Source of the DNA: Drechslerella dactyloides
Lineage: Eukaryota > Ascomycota > Orbiliomycetes > Orbiliales > Orbiliaceae
Direction of reading: 5' to 3'
Assembly (NCBI GenBank): GCA_020064725.1
Contig: JAGTWJ010000001.1
Span: forward strand, 1,116,001-1,180,000
Length of the DNA stretch: 64,000 bases
Made by a program: the position numbers and the translations under genes. The notes below the pieces were generated by a model, which did not search any database, had not been told where the DNA came from, and saw nothing but the letters and a program-made list of their open reading frames with translations. The number at the start of each line of letters is the position of its first letter. Within the stretch, counting starts at the first letter, position 1. Below, piece by piece: positions 39,119-50,242 of the stretch.

Positions 39119-39548
39119 CGTCGTCCAATCTGTTCCAGACGAGTAACGGTGAGCATGGGGGAAGAGGTGTGCTGTCTCGTATTCGGTTGCCAAGTGGTGT
39201 GAAGGGTACATGAATTCCCGCTCTTCTGTTGTGATTGGTTAAGGTTATTTCGAATGTTCTGAATATCTCTTCTCTGGTATAAGACATAGCAGATAGTGCT
39301 CATGCTTTATAGGCCGCTTCGTTGTTTCAGTGGACATGGAACATGGAGCAAAGAGCATGTGCACGAGTCCGTCGTCCATCAATCTGTTCCAGAAGATCTA
39401 TGGTGAGCATGTGGGAATAAATGTGCCGTTTCGTGTTCGGCTGTCAGGCGGTGTTAAGGGTTCATCGGTTCCGCCCCTCATGTCGAACTTGGGTAAGGCG
39501 ATTTCGAATGTTATGAATGCCTCTTCTCTGGTGTGAGGCATAGCAGAT
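39119..39548 (-). repeat. Diverged direct repeat, two copies of ~177 bp, period ~251 bp
   Basis: Copy A 39119-39294 and copy B 39370-39548 align end to end with one 3-nt gap; by eye roughly three quarters of bases match. Shared blocks include AATCTGTTCCAGA, GGTGAGCATG and TTTCGAATGTT. On the minus strand both keep an open frame from an ATG (39287 and 39541) starting MSYTREEIFRTFEI or MPHTREEAFITFEI, with 23 of 47 residues identical. That protein identity is about what neutral change would leave, so coding constraint is not shown. Sequence after copy B (around 39595) resembles the spacer before it, hinting at a third, eroded unit. Confidence 0.65.
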
Positions 39549-41250
39549 GAATATTCATGATTGTTGTCGTTCACTGATTCGGTGAAATTAGACCATAGAG
39601 GAAAGAGCATACATAGGTTCGAATGGGTGCGTCGGAAGGCAAAGGATAGGATAGCTACAAGTGACATGGATCTGCCATTGATGATAATGACAACTCCTTC
39701 ATACCAACGGTAGAGACTGAGGAATCGGGAGCATTCATGTACTCAGGCGGGAGAGCGGTGTCATTGCCAACGGTATGACGTGAGAGGGAGTGAACATTGT
39801 TGTATATTACTTCCCTCAGGAGGTCGGACAGCTCAGGGTAACCTCATTATTACATTCTCAGAGGAGTCGTCGGAAACTCGCTCCGCTCATGTCTCTCTGG
39901 TAGTGATAGTTGCAGGACGTAGTTATTGTCGCTAGGGTTCGTCTCCACCAGGCCTTCATGTTTCGATGGCCGTAAGATAAAGATGGGACATAGTGTGTAT
40001 GCCAGCATGGGAAGATGATCGATAGTGGGGGTCGATAACATCTCCACTTGCATCTTCCGAGAAGTTCATGTCTTTTGATATGGTAGGCGTGTTTGGTGAG
40101 GATAGCATGATGCTTGTCATGATATGTCTCGATCGAATGTACCATGTGCAGGAAGTATCAAGGAGCATCTCAGAGTCCACAGAAGCAGCAGACTCTAATA
40201 CATGCAAGAGTAGAGTCAAAATGTAGGACTGATAAGTTCGTGATGCGTATTAGAATGTCGGAGGGGGTGAATGAAGATGTGAGGTGATATCATACTTGGA
40301 GACCAATTCGACAATATCATAGGTGAAGTGGTAATGTTGGTCATAACGGCATGATATGTAGCGGTGCATCGTCGAAGAAAACGAGAAGAGAGGACAGCAC
40401 ACCATCCGTCCCTGCGGGTGCCAGACCAGCCTAGGTCATGGCTGGAGGTGTATGAGAATCGCACACATGCTAGTTCTGAGCAGTAGTCGCGATGCATGCT
40501 GGTGGAAGTGTCTCGTCCCAAGATTTTCGCCATCGTAGACCTATCTACGACGATTGATATCGTCGGCTGAGTAGCCATGTTGCATGAGACGCGATCCAGA
40601 TCGAACGTACGTCGCAATCGCAGAGGAGTAAGCGATTGGAGCGAGAGTATACCGGCCAGGTGTCATTAAGTAGAGGTTGACGCTGCGCTGCACATTAAGT
40701 TTGAAAGTTGCCTGTATCGGTGTATATCTCGCACATGTTGCAGACTGTGGCAGTAGTCCTCAAATTCGACATTTCTTAGGCCTCTGTCGTCCAGACGTCT
40801 GCAGAGCATATATAGTAAGTAACAGACAAGATCATAATATATAGTATAGAATTTAACGTTCGATGTGACTCCATGATATAGGAGGCGTGAAGTTCATACC
40901 TTTCATCAGACACCATCGGTGATATCGGTACTGCCATGAGACCAGTGAAGAACGGAGAGATGAACCGGTACCATCACGCGACGCGCGAACGTAACGAACC
41001 ACACGACATGACTGTGTATGTACCGAGTGAAGATAGTTCCCCTGCATCAGTCGACGCCGCCGCTGACAATATGCATGTGGGTGTCGACACGTCCAATGAA
41101 CGACGGTGGCGTCGCGAATGCTCTGATGTCATACGAAGGCGTGATACCGGTACCTTGTTCGTCCAGCGGGAGTGTTCGAGGACATTGGTTAGGTCTGCAT
41201 TACGTTGTATGAATGAAAACATCCATGGGTAGTAATAGTAACGGGGTTTT

Positions 41251-41330
41251 GATATATAGGAGTGTGTATATAAGAGTGTGTATGTAGGGGGGTATATATA
41301 GGAGTGTATATATAAGAATGAGTGGGTGTA
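41251..41330. repeat. Degenerate TATATA/GAGTGTGT minisatellite
   Basis: Imperfect tandem units of the form TATATAGGAGTGTG, roughly 15-30 nt apart. Non-coding. Confidence 0.6.
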
Positions 41331-42742
41331 TGTGCCGGGGCACGGTTGGGAGTGAGTGAAGAAAGAAGGAGAAGGAGAAAACGAGGATGAGAGGGGGGGG
41401 AAGACCTATTTATACCCCCGTCTGAACTCATCACACGCCCGGAAGCCGAGAGAAGCTACCGTTATTTTCCGAGCGCTAAGAGAAGCTGCCGGTTTTATCC
41501 TGGTTATGACCGTGCAGCTGGCGGGGAATCCGGTGATAACCTATAATATGAGGCAGGTCTGCGCTAGCTTGGGAGTTGTCTGGTGATAGGCATATCTACA
41601 AGCTCTCCGTGCATGGAGCAAATGTATGGTATTCTGGAGGATGAAGAATATTAGGGTATATGAGGATCAGAGCTCAGAGTGTGTGCATATGATAAGAGAT
41701 GGGAGCTTGGGTATCTTAAGTGAGCAGAAGTAAGCATAGTATTCATTGCTATGGCAGGATTCCGGGCTAAGCATGGAGTCTGGAATGATACAACGCTATT
41801 TGAGAGCTCTAAGCTTGAGCAGCAAGCGTTAGAAGTATATATCTGAGCTAAGATACATCCAGTCCTCAAGCATATTACTCTGAAAGCTCACTTCAACATT
41901 ATGAGCGGGCTGTCCAAAAGTCACACCTTGAGCCTGCTCAAATTTACAAGTCAGCGTTCAGTAGGAGACTACATGTGGAATTTTTCCAACCCGGGAGAAG
42001 AACTTAGCAAACTCTCAGATGTTCCAGTACAGCTGAATAGAAGCAACTCTGCCCAGCTGTCTTGATTCACCACTAGTCCACACATGAAAGCACGGGAACT
42101 GCTAATTCCAAAACACGTATCAATCTTACAATCTTTCTAGTGTTGAGACTGCAATCCTTGGCAAACGCAGGCTGTTCAAAACTGCAACACGGGCTGCGTT
42201 GCAACGACGTCGACGCCACGCTGCACCGAAAGTGGAAATTTCAACGTGAAACGTGAATTAATTATCAACTCACCGAAACTATGCAAAATTTAATACATGA
42301 GCGGATAAATACGACCGATCAATTACTAGAAGAATAATCTCAATAATGGCAGATATATTGGATGCTTTTGTTGCCGATATATATAGACGCTGTAGCTATC
42401 GATGTATCTCAATCCCGGGCCCGTAACGTAGTATGCGACAGATCAGATGTAACAAGTAGTGCATATGTACCCAACACCGCTACGCATGTAAGTCATATTC
42501 ATAACCAGAACCAAACAGCAATAGCATTATACCCTCCTTCCATCCACCCTTCTAAAGCACGCAAAACAATCTCAACAATCCAAAATTTTTGATACAACGG
42601 AAAAAGAAAGATAAAGCCAAGAAAAAAAGGTAAAAAAAGAAAAGAACAATGTATGGAATTAAGAATCTGTATTCGCGGCCGTAATAGCACTGCGATAGGT
42701 AACACCCATCTCCAAATCAACATCAACAACCATCAACCGCTG

Positions 42743-45190
42743 TCATCGCCGCCCCTTCCCATACTCCTCCTCCGACAGCCCAACAACAGCCCGATTCGCC
42801 GGCCGCGCAGTCAACGCCGTCCGCCCAGTCGCGCGCGACGACGGACGCACCGTAGGCGCCGTCAAAGCGCTCCTCTCAGCACGCGTAACACCATGTCCAC
42901 CCGCCACCGCCATCGCAACATCTACACCCCTGCCCTGTCGCGGCGCGTCCCAATGTGTCTGCGCCGCCGCCGCAGCTCTACCATTCTTCGACGGCAACGT
43001 CGCAACGGACTCCCATCGCTCGGTAGCGTTCGATGCCGTGGTGGCAGTGTGTTTTGGCGACGTGGTAGGGTCCAGCGAACTGAAGATTGATGCGTACGGT
43101 TTCTGCACGGACCCGCCGGCACCGTGTGCGTCTGCTTTCGGGACGGCGCGAACGGTCGCCATGACGGATTGCGGGCGTGCGGGGCGTGTGGATAGCGCCG
43201 CGTGGGACGACGCAGCGGGCTCGCGGCGCGCGCGGGTGGAGGAGGCGAAGGCATTTGTTGGTGCGGCGGCCGCAACGGATGCGGGGCGGCGTGCGGTGGC
43301 GGAAGCGGTGGAAGACGACTTGGTAGAAGCAGCTGCGTCACCGCGCCTCGCGCGCGTCGAGGAGGAAGTCGCGGCAGCGGTGGAGGATGCGGTCTTGGTG
43401 GAAACGACGGGGTGTCGTTTGGCGGCAGACGAGCCCGGGCGCGCCATCATCGTAGCGGCAGCACTGGGAGTAGCCGTAGGTTCCCGCACTCGCACAGGGG
43501 TGGCGTGGACGCTAGAGATGCCCTCCCGCCTGCGCTCGCACTCAGACCGGAAAAAAGCGTTCTCGACGACGAGATACCTTACCGTCTCCTCAGCGCGGGT
43601 GCGCGCAAGCTTCTCACCTCTCAGCTTTTCGTGCGCGCGCAGGAGTAGAAGTTGCAGCTCGGGGACGGTGTCCGGCAGCTCGTCGAGGGGTGCCAGTTCG
43701 AGAATGCTCTCTTCTTCTTCCGTAAGGATGGGCTCAGGTGGTGCGGTGACTGTTTCCGCGCAGGTAGTATTTGTACCTGTGGGGGCGTTGGATGCCTCGG
43801 CAGCAGCAACTTGGAGCATGATGCCGTGCACGATCTGGCGGACGATGTGGCGGGTCGTCAGCGGTGCGCTGCAGCGGCGCTTGGGCGACTGCTCGTTGGA
43901 GTCATCTGAGAACGGTTTCGGGCGCGACTTGGCGCTGGCCTTGGGGGTGTCAATTGCGTCGTTATCGTCAGCGGCGTCCTCGCTGGGCCGTTTCGAGCGC
44001 TGCTTCTGGCGAGAAGCAGCCTTGGGTGTGTCAATTGTGTCACTGTCGGCGGCGTCAAGCCGGCGGGGCGACTTTGGGCGTAACTGGGTTCTGGGAGTGT
44101 CCGACGCGCCGTCATTGTCGGCGGCGTGCTGAGAGTCGATGGGCTGGGAAGATGGTTTTGAGCGTTTGACATTGACTTTGGGAGTGTCGATATCGTCATT
44201 GTCAGTGGCGTCCCCGTTGAAGCTTCTGGAGGAGGATCTCGAGTGTGAGTTGGAAGCAAGAGCATCAATCTGGTCGCCGTTATCACCGCCGTCGACGGGT
44301 TGAGAAAACGCCTTTGAGCGCTTGACGTTGACTTTGGGGGTGTTGATGGCGCCACTTTTATCAGCGGCGTCGCGCTCGTTGAGGCGTTGGGAAAAGGGTT
44401 TCAGGCGCGCTTTGACGTCTGTCTTGGGGGTGACAATGGCGTCGCTATTGTCGTGGTGGTGCTGGGAGAATAGTTTAGGGAGTATACTGGCTGTGAGAGT
44501 GTCGATCGCAGCACCACTGCTGGTGACGTCTTCGTCCTCGTCATCAGTGCCGGGGTGCGAATCGAGTGTGCGGTTGATAGAGAACGGTTTTGAACGCATC
44601 TCGGCGCTGGCCTTGGGGGTGTCAATCGAGTCGCCGTCATCCCGCTCATTAGGCTGTTGTGAGAAGGGCTTCTTGCGTGATGTAGTTTTGATTGTGTGAA
44701 TAGTATCGTCACTATCATTCAAAGCCAACAGTTGAGAAGACAGCTTTGAGCGGGCCTTGATGTTGGTCCTCGGAGTGTCGACCGCGTCCCGCTCGTCGCC
44801 AATGCTGAGGGGGTGCCGTCTCGAGGACTGCGCGTTCAGGCGCTGGGCGAAGGGGGTCATGCGGGCCTTGAAGTCGGTCTTGGGGGTGTCGATGGCAGCG
44901 CTGATATCATCATCGATGTCGAGGATGCGCGGGTCAAGGGTGGCGGGAGTGGCTTCGAGCATCCAGCGGCGGAAGACGGGTGGGGACTGGTTCTCCTGGT
45001 TGGAGCCCCACTGCAGGCTGGGGAGGGCCGGGGTGGCGAAGGCAAAGTCGACGGCGGGGGTCTGCCTGAGCAGACGGGGGCCCGGGGTGATGTTGAGGAA
45101 CTGGTCGAAGGCGAAGTCGTCGACGGTGCGGGTGGTGAAGAGGGCGGCGTCGGCCAGCTCGTCGTCGCGGGCGGCCATCATGGCAGCCAT
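42743..45190 (-). CDS. Repeat-rich T-P-K protein, hypothetical
   Basis: One uninterrupted frame of 815 residues; the start at 45190 reads MAAMMAARDDELADAAL. Residues ~98-430 hold about 12 units of 25-40 residues of the pattern [ID]-x-T-P-[KR]..K.R.KPFSQ. Nine keep TP[KR] (IDTPKTD, VDTPRTN, INTPKVN, IDTPKAS and so on) and three are degenerate. T-P-x-K/R is a cyclin-dependent kinase-like site, so multisite phosphorylation is a reasonable inference. SPKRR near 435 could serve in nuclear import. Residues ~508-556 look like a coiled coil (ELQLLLLRAHEKLRGEKLAR). The C-terminal third is Ala/Ser/Thr/Arg-rich and disordered. I do not recognise the family. Confidence 0.8.
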   Translation of the reverse strand: MAAMMAARDDELADAALFTTRTVDDFAFDQFLNITPGPRLLRQTPAVDFAFATPALPSLQWGSNQENQSPPVFRRWMLEATPATLDPRILDIDDDISAAIDTPKTDFKARMTPFAQRLNAQSSRRHPLSIGDERDAVDTPRTNIKARSKLSSQLLALNDSDDTIHTIKTTSRKKPFSQQPNERDDGDSIDTPKASAEMRSKPFSINRTLDSHPGTDDEDEDVTSSGAAIDTLTASILPKLFSQHHHDNSDAIVTPKTDVKARLKPFSQRLNERDAADKSGAINTPKVNVKRSKAFSQPVDGGDNGDQIDALASNSHSRSSSRSFNGDATDNDDIDTPKVNVKRSKPSSQPIDSQHAADNDGASDTPRTQLRPKSPRRLDAADSDTIDTPKAASRQKQRSKRPSEDAADDNDAIDTPKASAKSRPKPFSDDSNEQSPKRRCSAPLTTRHIVRQIVHGIMLQVAAAEASNAPTGTNTTCAETVTAPPEPILTEEEESILELAPLDELPDTVPELQLLLLRAHEKLRGEKLARTRAEETVRYLVVENAFFRSECERRREGISSVHATPVRVREPTATPSAAATMMARPGSSAAKRHPVVSTKTASSTAAATSSSTRARRGDAAASTKSSSTASATARRPASVAAAAPTNAFASSTRARREPAASSHAALSTRPARPQSVMATVRAVPKADAHGAGGSVQKPYASIFSSLDPTTSPKHTATTASNATERWESVATLPSKNGRAAAAAQTHWDAPRQGRGVDVAMAVAGGHGVTRAERSALTAPTVRPSSRATGRTALTARPANRAVVGLSEEEYGKGRR
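43901..44899 (-). repeat. About 12 in-frame T-P-K repeats
   Basis: Internal repeat array of the gene at 42743-45190. On the plus strand it is seen as recurring phrases of the type TTGGGGGTGTCGAT. Units vary in length and sequence, so the array is old and diverged compared with the 27-nt repeat in the Clr5 gene. Confidence 0.75.
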
Positions 45191-47328
45191 GAACAGATGA
45201 TGGAGAGGTGGAGAAGGCGGTGGAGATGGCGATGAGTGGGAGGGAGGGGAGCTGGAGCTGAGCTTGGGTGGATGGTTGATTGTGGGATGGAATGGAGTTT
45301 GAGGTTGCGAGAAAGGAGAAAGGAGGTTGCACCCTGCGCAGGGCCCTTGTGTTGGACGAAGTCGTGCTGCCGTGTTTGTTTATCCCAAACGTCGTGCCAG
45401 CCTCGCCGCCCCGGCCGCACCTCTCAACCGCCGTTTCAACTCCACTCCAGCCGCATTTATCTCGTGGCCGTTCGGGCTGCTCTCCTCCCTTTCTCCTTTT
45501 CAGCCAGCGATCACCACTTGGTCCATATGGCCACCAGCCCGTCAAGTTCGCCGATATCCGCAGTCTTCGAGAATGTATCGAACGTATCGCCGGATCGTGA
45601 AGACGGCCCGATCGGGAAGCGTGTTTGTTGCCATATCAACCACTGACCGTTTGACAGCTGCAGCCAGCCGCGGGCAGAAGCGAGTTTCAGACCCCAGCTG
45701 ACACCGACCGGGTGCTTAACCGTGGCCATGGCTCCATGCATGAGAAGTCAAGTTGTATCGACGCTTGAAAGGGGCTTGCTTGAGCATGCTTGTACTCAGC
45801 TGAGCTCAGGCGGATCGATAAGAACATGACCCCTGACCTTTATACCTTGCATTCGAGGCCAAGCAAATATGCCCAGCAAGTAATATTGACAGAATGGATG
45901 TCCGTGGACTTCGACCGGCTCTTCCAGAATATCAATGACAACCATTTTGCAAATTTTGTCTTTCAGTCCTCTGCCTAGTATCTCCGAGTAATTTAGTCCG
46001 TGACCGTCAAAATCTTTGTCCAGGTTCGGTTGGTGACTTCATCCTACGGTCTGATCATTTGGCGCAGAACATTTATCCTTTCGTTGCATATGCGAGTACT
46101 ACCCCCCAAACAAAATAAAAATACTAAAAATACCATTGTTCATGATTAATATATTCCTACCCGCTACAAAGACCCTCTTTACAAGACTCTTTGTGCGCAT
46201 GTGCTGGCCAGAACTAATCGATACCCAAGAGACGGCAAAACCTCTTGCATCGTACGGAGTTAAAGCTCCTATCGCACTGCTTATATCATTATGTGGCCGG
46301 TGACTGTTTTCATCGGTTGTGTCGCATAGCTATCAGGTCGATATAAGACTAACTATCGTTAGACGTATGTGGCAGAGTATCGGTGGATATCTTGTATCAT
46401 TGTCCTGAGACTAAGGGCGACATTATTGTACATGTCGAGGCCACCATTGTGGTTGGCAGCTACGTAATCTGGGTGAATTTCACCCACAAGCGTAAACCTT
46501 GGCAGCACGAACTGGTGTCAAGATATATCGCTATTTCAACAACCGGATATCGCGCCATCGCCTTACAATTACTCACTACGACTTTATAGACCAGAGATGG
46601 CGAAAAGGTGCCGCGAGGCTCCGATTCTTTTTCGCACCGTTTCGCCCCGCCGAAAAGTATCCTAGCTACAAATGAGCATATGGTACAGGCAATGGGAACT
46701 AGAAAAGAAAAAAAAATAGTAATAGACCGACAAAGGAAATATTTCTTTTCAAAGGATGAAATGTAAAAGAAACAGAACTGGAAGGACATTTTTTTGATCT
46801 TTTCAGTTTTCCATGCGTAACAAAAAAGCAGGAGGCAATCAAAAAGACAAAAAGTAGGAGAGGATCGTCAGTCAAGGAAAAAGACAAATTAAGAAACCCT
46901 GATTCGTAACACCTGTAGACTCTGCGCGGTCAGGCTATCCCTTTCTCGAAATTGTCACCAATTTGTACTGAACAAAATTGTAGATATTTCAAGAAAATCG
47001 AACCGTACCCTTCGCAGACCTACCTGTGACCATTCAAACGCCATACCCGTGTATACCCATAAGCACCCTAAAAGAAACCCATGTAAAAGAAAAACGCCAT
47101 TCAATGCATAAGAAACGTATCTTCGTGATAAGAAAAAGAAGAGCGAACAGCACAAAGTGTCATTCATGACCGTGAGAGAAAAAATAAGAAAAAGTGGATC
47201 GATCAAACGGAGAGAAGTAGACTGGCTACTACCGCTCACCAGAGTCTGGAGCGTTTAGCGCCGCGAACGAGGTTATCCTGGTGGCCGCGCCAGTATTCGA
47301 AAGCGTCCTGCTCTTCCAACTTCCCATC
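45191..47328. other. Intergenic: promoter of T-P-K gene and 3' flank of next gene
   Basis: The first ~400 bp upstream of 45190 are C/T-rich in the direction of the T-P-K gene and probably its promoter and leader. The rest is AT-rich. A-rich, U-rich-in-sense sequence at about 46690-47220 is likely 3' UTR of the gene ending at 47329. No gene is supported. Confidence 0.5.
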
Positions 47329-49078
47329 CTAATCGGGAAGATTGAAATGCGTCCACTGACGAATATACTCACCATCGGAGTCACGGGCAAGCCAATAATT
47401 CTTGAGACGCTGCAGTTTGAAGGAGGACTGCTGACCCCAATCGTTGCTGTGCTTCCAGTTGTACTCGAAAGCGTCAAAGATTTCCAAGAACGCCTCCCAG
47501 GAAACCCAGTGTCCCATCCACTTCTTGGAGAGGATATACGGAGCATACTTTCGTTTCTTGGACTCCGGGACGGGGGGCATGTAGTTCGGATGCGTGGGAG
47601 GAAGAGTGTTCATGATTGTCAGAGTGATGACCGGGTGATTCTCCGAGACTTCTTCAACGACCTCCTCAATCGGTTCCTCATCGTCGTCAAGGAATGGTGG
47701 AGCGGCGAGAACCGATTGTGGGGGGTAGATCGGATGGAAAATGATGACAGAGTCAGGTGTACCAGCCGATGATTCAGAGACAGGTTCTCCGAAAAGATCA
47801 CCGGAGAAGATGTTGTAAGTAGCCGGGTTGGTCACATCAGAAGCCGTGGTTGGGATCGAAGGGAGAATCTTGCCCGTGGAAGTCTTGCGTTGGCCGGTTG
47901 GAAGACGTAGATCGGAGTACCGGGCAGCGGCAGTGGCACTGCGAAGAACACGCTTGGTACCCTTATGCTTGCGGGCCTTACCACCCTTGGTGGATCGGCC
48001 GCGAGCGCGAGTGCCGTTGTCGGTCGGTTGCGGTTGGCCCTGAAAGACGAATGGGTCGCCGGCAGCAGCAGAGCTCGAGGAAGCGGCCGAGCTCGAAGGC
48101 CCAGCGACGGACGTTTGCTCGCCCAAAGACATACCGGAAAGTCCAGACACAGCGGTATTGAAGTTGCGCTCACCAATGCGGGCGGCAGCAACTTCGTCAT
48201 CAAGAGTAAGGCCTTCCATGTCGTCGACCATTTCGTTCTCTTGAGCACCGTTCATGAGAGCCTGGTCGGCTTCAGTGCTGAGAACGCCGTCCTGTGTCAA
48301 TTATGTTCGTTAGCAATGCTCTGCGAGAAGAGGGAAAGATCAGGGTTTCAATCACTTACGTCGGCAACCATGCGTGCGTTCTCACGACCTTTGGCAGAGT
48401 GACCAGGGTAGAAACCGCCGTTGTTGTCAATCTTCTTGCGCAGGTTACGGTCACGAGCAGCAGTCTCCTCAGGAGAGAGCTCGTGAAGAGGGATGCGGTT
48501 CAAGGCAGCAGTATTGATGGGGCTGCCGATGAACCAGTCCCCACCGTCATTGCCTAATCACAACTCATTAGCAGTCATTTTCATAAACTTCGGGGAGGAA
48601 GTACCATAACAGTGTGAATGTGCAATGGAAATAAACAATACTTACCATCCCAAGTGTCAGAAGTGGACAAGATGGCACGTTTACCATTCTTGTTGATAAC
48701 CTTGTCATCACGAACATAGTTGAGGCTGGCAGCCTCACGAGCCATGCGAGCGCGAGTGTTGGCGATGTCGTTGTTGTTGACAAGATTATAGTGTGCCTTA
48801 GATGGGATCGAGCAAGAAGATCCAGGAGTGTTGTAGTGTTGATTGATGAGACTCTTAAGGGGAGTCATGGGTCCGATGTCGTTGTTCAGCTTGTACTTGC
48901 CGATGGTGCTTGGAGTAGCCGGGAGGAGACGAGTGGAATGCTTGTGTGGGCCACAACCCCGGAGGATATTGGCGACGTGATAGGCCACCTCCCGCCCCTT
49001 GGGAGTGGACTGCTGTGGGGTGTAGGGTGGCGTCATGAGGGCGCTCGGGAGACCCGTCATCGACATTCCAAAGGCCAT
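47329..49078 (-). CDS. Conserved-looking S/T-P-rich protein, unrecognised
   Basis: Complement of join 47329..48291, 48360..48553, 48646..49078; 529 residues. The N-terminus has clustered S/T-P sites (MTPPYTPQQSTPKGREVAYH, LLPATPSTIGKY, PMTPLKSL). Exon 2 reads GNDGGDWFIGSPINTAALNR then a basic helix-like stretch. The middle is Ser/Ala-rich with a basic patch (KGGKARKHKGTKR) that could be nuclear-localising. The last ~80 residues look folded and aromatic-rich: YILSKKWMGHWVSWEAFLEI and FKLQRLKNYWLARDSDGEYI. Introns are 92 and 68 nt with clean GTAAGT donors and a CTAAC branch. Codon choice favours C/G-ending codons in exons 1-2, suggesting good expression. Function unknown. Confidence 0.85.
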
Positions 49079-49344
49079 TGTGGATGCTTTTATGTGTGTT
49101 GCGAAAGGGAGCTGTGAGGAAGAGGAGATGGACGTCAGAATACGATGTGAAGGAGGACGATTGTCAAAGAGACGTGGGGAGAAGCAGATATTGGAACGAG
49201 GGGATGAGATCGTACGATTGAAGGATGGGGGAGCAGCTTGAAGCTTTGCGGGAAGTGTACTTTCTCTCGAACGAAGAGTTGTCGATTTCTCGGATGTGGG
49301 AGAGGAATTCTAAGTGATGAGGGGAAGGAAGAGACTTGATCGAT

Positions 49345-49420
49345 GAGGGGAACGATGAGAGGGAAACGATGAGAGAAGAAGAGAGAAGAAGAGAGAGAGA
49401 AGAGGGAAGAGAGGAGGGAA
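49345..49420. repeat. GA-rich purine tract upstream of the 49078 gene
   Basis: Nearly pure GAGA/GAAGA sequence about 270-340 bp upstream of the minus-strand start codon. CT-rich sense-strand tracts are common in strong fungal promoters. Confidence 0.6.
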
Positions 49421-50190
49421 GTTGTGCTTCGAAGCCGGTGTTGCAACTCTTATAAATGATGCCCGTCACTCGCGTTTCCCTGAATTTGCGCCCGTCGACG
49501 CGTCCACGTGCAGCCCTCAATGAGAAGCGTGCAGCTGGAATCCAGGGAAAAAAAGCGACCGAAGCTACAGACGAGACTGTAGAAGCTCAAGGAGATGCAG
49601 AACTCGGGGGAACAAACCTCAATTGGAGAATAGATAACCTTGAAACTCGAAAGATGATCTCTTGATGAGTTCACCATCGACTCGAGGGGGCAATGATGGA
49701 GATACCTACGAGGAGGGGATTTGAGATGCTGCTATGAGGGGACAAGTGATGCTAGTTTCATCGATGGAGTGCAAGCTCCCCGGGCCGACAGAAAAAAATT
49801 CCGTCGACATCCAGGAAACACGCGTCCATCTCAGAATTACAGGGTGCAACACGATATAATGAGGTCTACAGATCGATGAAGTCACGTACCTTGTAGATGA
49901 GAGCTGGAAGGGGTATCGTACTAGAGAGCCGTAGGAACCGTGAGCGTGATGCGTCTGATGATATCTGTTAGCTCGTGTACTTGATGGAAGAAGTTGTGAC
50001 AGGAGGTTTGCGGCTCTACAGCCCAAACGCTCCTGCAGCGATCGGAGGATAGTACTTACAAATTACACGTATAGAACTTTGTCCAACAAAGATCAAGAGT
50101 ACCAAAAGCGTGTTAGTTACGAGCTTGTGGGTTTGATGAAGTCGTTTATTGTTGTGATGAAAAAGTTGTCGAAGGGCATAGGATGTTGGG

Positions 50191-50242
50191 TGAGGGGAAG
50201 GAAGGGAGGAAGGAAGAAGGAAGGAAAGGAAGAAGGGAAGCA
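50191..50242. repeat. GGAAG/GAAGG purine repeat
   Basis: Imperfect repeats of GGAAG and GAAGG in intergenic DNA; no associated gene seen. Confidence 0.7.

Larger units (their letters stand above)
28416..42742. other. Gene-poor region of about 14 kb
   Basis: Base composition shifts to lower GC than in the flanking genes. The plus strand is noticeably T-rich in places (for example 33160-33300 and 35690-35770). No open frame resembles a known family, and the longest (about 153 codons at 36374-36835 plus, 133 at 40216-40617 minus) cannot be separated from chance. Repeated structure is limited to a 33-bp duplication near 33373, the duplication at 39119-39548 and a TATA/GTGT minisatellite near 41251. 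I found no rRNA, tRNA or transposase. Candidates are a decayed repeat block, long non-coding transcription units, or a centromere-like or otherwise heterochromatic segment; the sequence alone does not decide. Confidence 0.5.

Noticed and set aside
40216..40617. 133-codon minus-strand ORF
   Set aside because: Starts at TTG (first ATG 13 codons in), no recognisable domain, no joining exons; kept only as a remark on the gene-poor region.
28416..42742. RIP-mutated transposon island
   Set aside because: GC is only moderately lowered and no transposase or reverse-transcriptase remnant is readable on either strand; not excluded, but not supported.
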